Source: a virus
DNA: 20,064 nucleotides
Reading direction: 5' to 3' (one strand)
IMG/VR virus record: IMGVR_UViG_3300025401_000526
Coordinates: 1 to 20,064 of that record
How positions within the stretch are numbered: the stretch's first letter is position 1; every line of letters begins with the position of its first letter. The notes beneath the pieces are model-generated. The model worked only from the letters and a program-made list of their open reading frames with translations, did no database searches and was not told where the DNA came from. Positions 15,540-20,064 of this stretch are shown piece by piece. The translations under genes and the position numbers were made by a program.

Positions 15540-15567
15540 TGACAGTATTTACAAAAGGCACTATAAT
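15539..15567 (+). promoter_or_regulatory. Consensus sigma70 promoter TTGACA-N17-TATAAT
   Basis: TTGACA at 15539-15544 and TATAAT at 15562-15567 are separated by exactly 17 bases, a textbook strong sigma70 promoter. Initiation 6-7 bases beyond the -10 falls at 15573-15574, exactly the first base of the tRNA-like gene. It probably also drives the right-hand small genes. The -35 abuts the start codon of the minus-strand radical SAM gene. Confidence 0.8.
15546..15553 (-). promoter_or_regulatory. Weak late-promoter-like box TGTAAATA
   Basis: The minus strand reads TGTAAATA, then six bases, then the ATG at 15539. It matches the box before the aminotransferase gene (5729-5736). It lies in the spacer of the plus-strand sigma70 promoter. 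The call rests mainly on the recurring pattern at block starts. Confidence 0.25.
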
Positions 15568-15573
15568 AACAAT

Positions 15574-15681
15574 GTAGACGTGAGTGGAACTTGGTATACC
15601 TCCTCCCCAGCATTTGTTGGGGAGGGCAAGGGTCTAGCTCTTAGAGCGACTTTGAAGGTTCGAATCCTTCCGTCTACACCA
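15574..15681 (+). tRNA. tRNA-like gene with encoded CCA, oversized, isotype unclear
   Basis: The acceptor stem is GTAGACG (15574-15580) with CGTCTAC (15671-15677), a perfect 7 bp, followed by discriminator A and an encoded CCA (15679-15681). The T arm is perfect: GAAGG, loop TTCGAAT, CCTTC (15654-15670). A 3-bp D stem (15582-15584 with 15600-15602) encloses a loop with the usual GG, as in Leu/Ser tRNAs. The middle is odd. A long hairpin with 7 bp and an 8-base loop (15603-15624) comes first, then a second hairpin region (15628-15653). No arm gives a clean 5-bp/7-base anticodon. One reading of 15628-15642 has loop GTCTAGC with U33, anticodon CTA and G37 (amber-decoding) on a weak stem. At 108 bases it is about 20 longer than a type II tRNA. 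Confidence 0.65.
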
Positions 15682-15703
15682 AAATAGGCACAGAAAGGCT
15701 AGT

Positions 15704-16033
15704 ATGAAACAGTTTTTATTTTTAGTATTAATGGTAAGTTCCACTGCATACGGATTTGAAGATAATCCGATCATGCCATTTTCCACCGCTAAAAATATTG
15801 CAGTTCAAAGCAATATCCGATGGATCCCTGTTGATGATGTACAGGCAGCTTGTGATAAAGAAAGCCGACGCAGAGGTGGAACCGGATTTAAAATGGCTGT
15901 GCAAGCCTGTTCATTTAATGATGCCCCAGTTAACGGCGTGAATAACTGTATTATCTATACCTTTAAAAACCCAACAATGCACACCCTGGGTCACGAAACT
16001 CGGCACTGTTTTCAGGGCGCATGGCACGAATGA
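15704..16033 (+). CDS. Secreted HExxH metallopeptidase-like protein
   Basis: A 109-residue protein with an N-terminal signal peptide (MKQFLFLVLMVSSTAYG, cleavage probably after Gly17). A zinc-protease motif sits near the C-terminus: His97-Glu98-x-x-His101 followed by His108 in HETRHCFQGAWH, reminiscent of metzincins but with one extra residue between the second and third His. Cys50, Cys69, Cys82 and Cys102 could form disulphides, fitting export. The start is supported by an AAAGG Shine-Dalgarno about eight bases upstream and lies 22 bases after the tRNA-like gene. Its stop overlaps the next start (ATGA). The protein may act on the envelope or outside the cell, but its substrate is unknown and the chain is short for a free protease. 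Confidence 0.72.
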   Translation: MKQFLFLVLMVSSTAYGFEDNPIMPFSTAKNIAVQSNIRWIPVDDVQAACDKESRRRGGTGFKMAVQACSFNDAPVNGVNNCIIYTFKNPTMHTLGHETRHCFQGAWHE

Positions 16034-16431
16034 AGGAATATAATCTCATAGAAGATATTTGGCGTGATGACGAGATCCTGAATAAAATTAGGACTCGTGA
16101 TGACTATGCTCAAAATCTCTATGCGGCATTATGCAATATGCAATATTGCCCACGTGATTTATGGCCCATACTAAAAGAAGAATATTGGTCCTGTAGTTGG
16201 CGTGCCGCCGGCGGACTAGTATCTGACTTCATAGGTAAGGGCGACTATATGGATTGGTATTGCAGTGGTATGGGTGGATTTGCGGCACTATCAAATGAAC
16301 AGGAGCATGATGCACAAGCAGAATTTGCTGCCAAAAAATATGTTCCAGAAGGTACAGTAACCGATGAAATCGAAAGAGATTTCAACAGATTAGGTTGGAT
16401 TCCAGTTCCATGGCCTAAAGATAAACACTAG
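16030..16431 (+). CDS. Conserved phage hypothetical protein
   Basis: A 133-residue protein starting MKEYNLIEDI. An ATG at 16021 is in frame, but the one at 16030 gives an ATGA overlap with the preceding stop, the commonest junction here. It is acidic, with conserved-looking segments (DDYAQNLYAALCNMQYC, EEYWSCSWRAAGG, DYMDWYCSGMGG, YVPEGTVTDEI, LGWIPVPW). I recall near-identical blocks in proteins of marine T4-like phages, where the function is unknown. There is no signal peptide or membrane segment. Its position right behind the HExxH gene is suggestive of partnership but is not evidence for a role. Confidence 0.8.
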   Translation: MKEYNLIEDIWRDDEILNKIRTRDDYAQNLYAALCNMQYCPRDLWPILKEEYWSCSWRAAGGLVSDFIGKGDYMDWYCSGMGGFAALSNEQEHDAQAEFAAKKYVPEGTVTDEIERDFNRLGWIPVPWPKDKH

Positions 16432-16444
16432 GTTAAATAATAAT

Positions 16445-16612
16445 ATGAAAACAAATTGGACTATAACTGTAGAAGAAGATCCTGCAACAGGCGATTTATT
16501 ATTGCCGTTTCCGGATGATTTTTTAGAAACTCAGGGTTGGAAAGAAGGGGATACATTGGAATGGACTGATAACCATGATGGTAGTTGGACTATTCAAAAA
16601 GTAAATGCATGA
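16445..16612 (+). CDS. AbrB/MazE-like small protein
   Basis: A 55-residue protein with ATG at 16445 and TGA at 16610-16612. The segment GDLLLPFPDDFLETQGWKEG followed by DTLEW resembles the swapped-hairpin AbrB/MazE/SpoVT fold (a 'lP..ll...gw..GD.l.w' pattern) and it ends with WTIQKVNA. Such proteins bind DNA as dimers or act as antitoxins. No toxin gene is adjacent, and I recall similar stand-alone proteins in marine T4-like phages. A TTAAATAA sequence lies just upstream and no clear Shine-Dalgarno is seen. Its stop overlaps the start of the IF-1-like gene by 4 bases (ATGA). Confidence 0.75.
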   Translation: MKTNWTITVEEDPATGDLLLPFPDDFLETQGWKEGDTLEWTDNHDGSWTIQKVNA

Positions 16613-16827
16613 GTAAAGACGATTTATTAGAATTAACCGGTACTGTAGAAGAAGTTCTACCTGCTAATATGTTTAGAGTGCGTGTAGAAAATATGCCCGA
16701 TTTACTACTGTGTTACCTGGGCGGGAAACTTAAACAGCATAAAATAAGAATTATCGAAGGTGATTCAGTTAGATTAGAAGTCAGCACTTATGATTTAACT
16801 AAAGGTAGGATAACTTATAGGTTATAG
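16609..16827 (+). CDS. infA: Translation initiation factor IF-1 homologue
   Basis: A 72-residue protein, the same length as bacterial IF-1, that aligns end to end with it from memory: MSKDD, then GTVEEVLPANMFRVRVEN (IF-1: GTV-E-LP--MFRVELEN), GGKLKQHKIRI (SGKMRKNYIRI), GDSVRLEV (GDKVTVEL) and YDLTKGRI (YDLSKGRI). One residue is inserted after the VEN segment. IF-1 is an S1-type OB fold that occupies the ribosomal A site during initiation. The start at 16609 rather than the in-frame ATG at 16585 gives the canonical N-terminus and an ATGA overlap with the preceding gene. A phage copy could bias host initiation toward phage mRNAs; this role is inference. Confidence 0.85.
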   Translation: MSKDDLLELTGTVEEVLPANMFRVRVENMPDLLLCYLGGKLKQHKIRIIEGDSVRLEVSTYDLTKGRITYRL

Positions 16828-16829
16828 TA

Positions 16830-17483
16830 ATGAATAGCGTAATGGAATCCGTTTGTTTAGTTTGTAAGACCGTAAGGAACAAAAGCAAATCGGGTGTAAG
16901 TTTCCAATCATTACTAACTAGCCTACGCAGAGAATTTCGAACCCAAGGGTTTGATATTAGAATAAAGAGTCTGAGAGATCGAACACTAGATTTAGACGAA
17001 TTCTGTGTTAATGCATTTTATGACCCGATCGATGATCATCGTCGAGAAATAGCAATAGAAATAAGCATATATCATAATTTCACCAAAGACTTAGTTTGGG
17101 ACGAATTGCATATAACTAATTTGCTAATACAAATATTTGATGCCACTGTACACGAGTTTAGACATCAACGCCAAAGCCGTAAAAGAATCTTTGAAGTTTT
17201 TTATAATGGTAATACCTATCTAGAAGACCCTGACGAAATAGATGCCTACGCGATTAGCATAGCCATCGAATTATGTAGAAGTCTAGGTAAAACTCGTGCG
17301 CTAAGATACATGCCAACATTTGCCAGCCTGAGTAAATTAAAATTCAATAGTCAATATGTTAGTCCTGCTCTACATTCATATGTTAAACAATTTGGCAATA
17401 TCTCAAATCCAATAATACAACGCCTAGCCAAAAAGGTCTATATAAGGTTACAAAAGATTGACACCGACTGCATTTTCATGTAA
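16830..17483 (+). CDS. HExxH metallopeptidase-like phage protein
   Basis: A 217-residue protein. The zinc motif His108-Glu109-x-x-His112 (TVHEFRHQRQ) is followed by an acidic EDPDEIDAYA segment in which Glu136 is the likely third ligand, a gluzincin-like arrangement. Cys9 and Cys12 near the N-terminus may bind metal. There is no signal peptide, so it would act in the cytoplasm or in the virion. The start at 16830 is two bases after the IF-1 stop with no clear Shine-Dalgarno; the Met at 16842 is an alternative. The fold may serve as a protease or only as a structural zinc site. It is unrelated in sequence to the smaller exported HExxH protein at 15704. Confidence 0.72.
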   Translation: MNSVMESVCLVCKTVRNKSKSGVSFQSLLTSLRREFRTQGFDIRIKSLRDRTLDLDEFCVNAFYDPIDDHRREIAIEISIYHNFTKDLVWDELHITNLLIQIFDATVHEFRHQRQSRKRIFEVFYNGNTYLEDPDEIDAYAISIAIELCRSLGKTRALRYMPTFASLSKLKFNSQYVSPALHSYVKQFGNISNPIIQRLAKKVYIRLQKIDTDCIFM

Positions 17484-17507
17484 AATACATAATACAAGGA
17501 GCAAGCT

Positions 17508-17915
17508 ATGACAGAACAAGAAATGCAAGAATACTTTCCAAAAGTATATCCAAAAATGTTTGTAGGTAAGTACGGTGGTATTGCTGTGGGTGCAGGCTGG
17601 GCTAATATCCTAGTTCAGTTATGCCAAAACATCCAACATCACTTAGATTGGAAAAATAAAGATGGCGAAATTGTTCCACAGGTAGTTGTACAACAAGTCA
17701 AAGAAAAGTTCGGTTCGCTACGATTCTATTATCAAGGCGGAGATGAATATGTTGCTGGGTTAGTTAGCATGGCGGAGTCAATGTCTGGTGTTACTTGTGA
17801 AAGTTGCGGAGTACCTGGTGAAACTAGACGAGGTGGATGGATCCGCGTGTTGTGTCAGTCCTGTGAGAATAGCCGTGAAGAGGCAAAACTTCTGCGAGAA
17901 GGGTTTGAGCAATGA
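17508..17915 (+). CDS. Phage zinc-ribbon hypothetical protein
   Basis: A 135-residue protein. The N-terminal part carries a WANILVQLCQNIQHHLDW helix and VVQQVKEKFGSLRFYYQGGDEYV, which I recall in many phage hypothetical proteins. The C-terminal part has a four-cysteine zinc ribbon: Cys97-x2-Cys100 (CESCG) and Cys116-x2-Cys119 (CQSC), with a GWIR loop between. The start is well supported by AAGGAG (17496-17501) seven bases upstream. It overlaps the phosphoesterase gene by 4 bases. The function is unknown; nucleic-acid binding is possible but not shown. Confidence 0.8.
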   Translation: MTEQEMQEYFPKVYPKMFVGKYGGIAVGAGWANILVQLCQNIQHHLDWKNKDGEIVPQVVVQQVKEKFGSLRFYYQGGDEYVAGLVSMAESMSGVTCESCGVPGETRRGGWIRVLCQSCENSREEAKLLREGFEQ

Positions 17916-18760
17916 AAATTAAACTAGTCAGCGATCTACATTTAGAGTTTGCTGACATACAGATTAAAAATGACAACGACTATGACGTCCTTATTCTAGG
18001 CGGAGATATCATGGTCGCTGATCATCTTAAGCGAGCGAAGCCTGTGAGCATGGCGTGGGCCGGTGAAGCATTGGTTGATAGTATGAGTTATCGTCAACAG
18101 GCCGCCTTACGTTATAGAGAATTCCTTAAACGCTGTAGCTTCCAATTTCCACATGTTATCTACATAGCCGGCAATCATGAATTCTATGACGGCAAGTGGG
18201 CGGAAACTATAGATATCCTAAGACAGGAGTGTGAGGAATCATTTAGCAACATCTACTTTTTGGAACGTGATACCAAGGTAATTGACGATGTTACTTTTGT
18301 GGGCGGAACATTATGGACTGATTGTAATAAAGGTGATCCATTGACTATGCATGCCTTGCCCTCTATGATGAATGATTTTAAAATCATTCGGGTAGAACAT
18401 GCTGGATATCGTCCGCTTAAGGCTGCCGATATCATGGACCGACACAGTCGTACTAAAGCCTATATCAAAGAAGTAGTAGAAAGTAACCCATTTAACAAAT
18501 ATGTAGTTGTTGGTCATCATAGTCCAAGTTTTGCTAGTGTGCATGAAATGTACGCACACGAAACTATAATGAATGCCGGGTACCACAGCGATTTGAATGA
18601 ATTTATCCTTGACCACCCGCAGATTAAATTATGGACACACGGGCATACGCATTATCCATTTGACTACATGATCGGTACTACTAGAATAGTATGTAATCCA
18701 CGCGGCTATGATGGCTACGAGGAAAGCGGCTGGAACCCAAATATTTTATTGGAGATTTAA
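17912..18760 (+). CDS. Calcineurin-like metallophosphoesterase
   Basis: A 282-residue protein with all five metallophosphoesterase blocks: Asp8-x-His10 (SDLHLEF), Gly30-Gly31-Asp32, GNHE (87-90), GHH (201-203) and GHTH (244-247). These coordinate two metal ions and hydrolyse phosphomono- or diesters; family members act on nucleotides, cyclic nucleotides, capped RNA or proteins. No signal peptide is present, so it is cytoplasmic. The length is normal and all metal ligands are present, so it is probably active. The start overlaps the zinc-ribbon gene by 4 bases. The substrate is not inferable from sequence. Confidence 0.9.
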   Translation: MKIKLVSDLHLEFADIQIKNDNDYDVLILGGDIMVADHLKRAKPVSMAWAGEALVDSMSYRQQAALRYREFLKRCSFQFPHVIYIAGNHEFYDGKWAETIDILRQECEESFSNIYFLERDTKVIDDVTFVGGTLWTDCNKGDPLTMHALPSMMNDFKIIRVEHAGYRPLKAADIMDRHSRTKAYIKEVVESNPFNKYVVVGHHSPSFASVHEMYAHETIMNAGYHSDLNEFILDHPQIKLWTHGHTHYPFDYMIGTTRIVCNPRGYDGYEESGWNPNILLEI

Positions 18761-18761
18761 A

Positions 18762-18944
18762 ATGTCAGAAGAAATTAAAATTGTAGAAGAACAACAACCA
18801 AAAATTAGTGTGGCAGATATGCTACGAACAACTAGTCAAAATACTAACAATTTATTAATGCAGATGGCCGATCATATTGATGCTCTTGAAAATCGCATTG
18901 CAGAATTGGAGGCGGGCAATGTCGCAGATAGTTCGCCACAGTAA
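18762..18944 (+). CDS. Small coiled-coil hypothetical protein
   Basis: A 60-residue acidic protein starting MSEEIKIVEE. GGAG (18751-18754) lies seven bases before this ATG, which decides the start over the in-frame ATG at 18708 inside the phosphoesterase gene. The region NLLMQMADHIDALENRIAELEAG has heptad-like spacing of hydrophobic residues, suggesting a short coiled coil. No known function. It overlaps the next gene by 26 bases. Confidence 0.7.
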   Translation: MSEEIKIVEEQQPKISVADMLRTTSQNTNNLLMQMADHIDALENRIAELEAGNVADSSPQ

Positions 18945-19158
18945 TACCTGCAAGGTTAAAATGGCTAAGAGTGCCAAATTAACTGAAGCAGTTGTTGATC
19001 AATTTGTATTTCAACAGCAACTTGATGTAATCATTAACAAGGCAATCAAGTTGAAATTAAAATGGAACGGTCGTTGCTATGAAGGAAGAGGCAGCGGAAT
19101 GGATTTTGAAAGTGAAGGACCCGAAGTAACAATAACAAACACAGGAGTAAGAGGATGA
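18919..19158 (+). CDS. Hypothetical phage protein
   Basis: A 79-residue protein starting MSQIVRHSN. A GGAGG sequence lies about seven bases upstream of the ATG at 18919 and inside the previous gene, supporting this start; the frame is open further upstream. The protein is basic in its middle (KVKMAKSAKL, INKAIKLKLKW) with a glycine-rich end. No recognised domain. Its stop overlaps the next start (ATGA). Confidence 0.6.
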   Translation: MSQIVRHSNTCKVKMAKSAKLTEAVVDQFVFQQQLDVIINKAIKLKLKWNGRCYEGRGSGMDFESEGPEVTITNTGVRG

Positions 19159-19319
19159 ATAGCTTTAGATCATGGTATTTGAATAATCAAACAGAAATTA
19201 CTTGGTTTCTAATTGGGTGGCTAACCCTTTGTGGTTTTGAAGATTTAGGCAAAGGTGACTATACCGGTGCTGCCATTAGTTTTATTCTAGCCGGAATCAA
19301 TTATAAATTTAGTCAGTAA
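19155..19319 (+). CDS. Small membrane protein
   Basis: A 54-residue protein encoded at 19155-19319, starting MNSFRSWYLNN. Two hydrophobic stretches, ITWFLIGWLTLCGF (15-28) and AAISFILAGINY (39-50), predict a hairpin in the inner membrane joined by a short charged loop (EDLGKGDY). I recall very similar small proteins in marine T4-like phages, function unknown. It overlaps the preceding gene by 4 bases and shares one base with the next (TAATG). Confidence 0.7.
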   Translation: MNSFRSWYLNNQTEITWFLIGWLTLCGFEDLGKGDYTGAAISFILAGINYKFSQ

Positions 19320-19543
19320 TGCTCAGCCCGCAAGAGTTTGATGAGTTTGTCAAACATTATAATTGGGAGTACATGCGTAATCCAGATTATCGAGTCGGGC
19401 AAGCATTTCTCAATTGGTGTCCGACCATAATACGGAAACAAATTGCAACAGAAAGTGGACAAGATGTTGACAGCGCAGCCAAATTGTTTTATAATACTAG
19501 TAATGAAGAGTGCTGGAATCTTATTAGAAAGTATGTAAAATGA
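19319..19543 (+). CDS. Hypothetical protein
   Basis: A 74-residue protein starting MLSPQEFDEFVKHYNWEY. It has no signal peptide or membrane segment, and a mixed-charge helical composition. The start shares its first base with the preceding stop (TAATG) and the stop overlaps the lipoprotein start (ATGA). I do not recognise a domain. The junction style matches its neighbours, which supports it as a real gene. Confidence 0.65.
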   Translation: MLSPQEFDEFVKHYNWEYMRNPDYRVGQAFLNWCPTIIRKQIATESGQDVDSAAKLFYNTSNEECWNLIRKYVK

Positions 19544-19815
19544 AATTGGCAATGTGTTTAGTAGTACTACTGCTAGCAGGGTGCTACGAGCATGAAAGTC
19601 CAAACCCTTGGGCCGGACCACTAACCTACGAAGCTCTAGCTAACTATCCAGTCAGCTGTGAGCTAGCCAATCAGCAATTGGCACATCTTAAAAAGATCAA
19701 ACAAGATAAAAATTTTGATCCAGATCCGGATAATTTAAGCCTAGTGGATCGTGAATACAATAGTAAGTTAAAAGCTACTATTTGGTGGTACTCATATTCG
19801 TGCGATAAATCATGA
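19540..19815 (+). CDS. Predicted lipoprotein
   Basis: A 91-residue protein. MKLAMCLVVLLLAGC ends in a lipobox (LLAGC) with Cys15 as the lipidation site. The mature part is hydrophilic, with two further cysteines (SCELAN and SYSCDKS) that could form a disulphide. It would be exported and anchored in the host envelope during infection. Phage lipoproteins often affect superinfection or lysis (Rz1-type, Cor, Llp), but this one lacks the proline-rich Rz1 signature and I cannot name it. It overlaps its neighbours by 4 bases on both sides. Confidence 0.72.
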   Translation: MKLAMCLVVLLLAGCYEHESPNPWAGPLTYEALANYPVSCELANQQLAHLKKIKQDKNFDPDPDNLSLVDREYNSKLKATIWWYSYSCDKS

Positions 19816-20064
19816 ACCGTCTACTACTAATACCTCTTTTGGCTAGTCAACTTGCGTGGGCAGATTGTGACATACGTTCGGCTAGTCAATTGGCTAGTCA
19901 ACATACTGTAAGTGCAGTAACCAATTTAACCAAAAATATATCGCAAGGTAAATGTGCAGTCACATTTGATCTAACTGTAGACGGCGTAGTTCATCATTTA
20001 ACTGATAGCCACACTGGTGCTGATTCTGAAGATACGCTATGCCGGATTGCACAAGAAAAAGCTC
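19812..20064 (+). CDS. Secreted hypothetical protein, 3' end cut by window
   Basis: The frame begins with ATG at 19812 in an ATGA overlap with the lipoprotein stop and runs to the window end without a stop (84 residues visible). The N-terminus is a signal peptide (MNRLLLIPLLASQLAWA, cleavage likely after Ala17), followed by a cysteine-containing mature region (DCDIRS, GKCAVTFDL, TLCRIAQ). It follows a lipoprotein gene, so the two may form an envelope-acting pair. No domain recognised. Confidence 0.68.
   Translation, partial: MNRLLLIPLLASQLAWADCDIRSASQLASQHTVSAVTNLTKNISQGKCAVTFDLTVDGVVHHLTDSHTGADSEDTLCRIAQEKA

Noticed and set aside
15602-15625. CCTCCCCA/TGGGGAGG hairpin as a transcription terminator
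   Set aside because: No T-run follows, and it lies inside the acceptor-to-T-arm span of the tRNA-like gene, so it is more likely part of the RNA structure.
15628-15653. Firm call of an amber-suppressor tRNA
   Set aside because: The CTA reading depends on a weak 4-bp stem with a G-T pair and an inserted hairpin, while GCTC/GAGC competes for the same bases. It is kept only as a hypothesis.
15460-15687. Plus-strand open frame running through the tRNA-like gene
   Set aside because: It overlaps the radical SAM start, the promoter and the whole tRNA-like RNA; the perfect acceptor and T stems explain this DNA better.
16445-16827. Toxin-antitoxin pair (AbrB-like antitoxin with the next gene as toxin)
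   Set aside because: The downstream gene matches IF-1 along its full length, not a toxin family.
1-20064. CRISPR array, insertion sequence, integrase or attachment site
   Set aside because: No regularly spaced repeats, transposase or integrase motifs or terminal inverted repeats were seen on either strand.

Overview
This window looks like part of an uncultivated tailed-phage genome, probably a T4-like myovirus from an aquatic habitat. The evidence is indirect: genes are tightly packed with 4-17 base overlaps, there are TATAAATA-type late-promoter boxes, a tRNA-like gene, and a right-hand run of very small proteins that I recall as typical of marine T4-like phages. No capsid, tail or replication gene is present to prove it. 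Base composition is moderately AT-rich and the host cannot be read from the sequence.

Positions 1-15539 form an enzyme island with six blocks on alternating strands. Block A (+, 1-3239) holds a cobalamin-type radical SAM enzyme (5' end cut by the window), an SGNH hydrolase and two tandem 2-oxoglutarate/Fe(II) oxygenases. Block B (-, 5702-3236) holds three more oxygenases and a degenerate kinase-like protein. Block C (+, 5741-8736) holds a PLP aminotransferase and two radical SAM enzymes. Block D (-, 12210-8626) holds three radical SAM enzymes. Block E (+, 12254-12895) is a single TIGR02466-like oxygenase. Block F (-, 15539-12888) holds a radical SAM enzyme, a methyltransferase-like protein and another radical SAM enzyme. 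In total there are 8 radical SAM proteins and 6 predicted oxygenases. The convergent block ends overlap by 4, 111 and 8 bases, and the divergent starts are separated by only 34-43 bases that carry promoter-like sequences.

The radical SAM proteins fall into four groups: one B12-type; two with an extra N-terminal cysteine cluster; three short ones with a C-terminal twitch/SPASM-like cluster; and two 'CARNxHGG' paralogues. Auxiliary-cluster radical SAM enzymes usually act on peptides or proteins. Together with oxygenases, a transaminase and a methyltransferase this suggests a multi-step modification pathway, but no precursor peptide or other substrate is visible, so the product is unknown.

From 15539 rightward, a consensus TTGACA-N17-TATAAT promoter leads into an oversized tRNA-like gene and then 13 small co-directional genes. 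These include two HExxH proteins, an AbrB-like protein, a homologue of translation initiation factor IF-1, a zinc-ribbon protein, a calcineurin-like phosphoesterase, a small membrane protein, a lipoprotein and a secreted protein cut by the window end. There is no gene-free stretch longer than about 50 bases.
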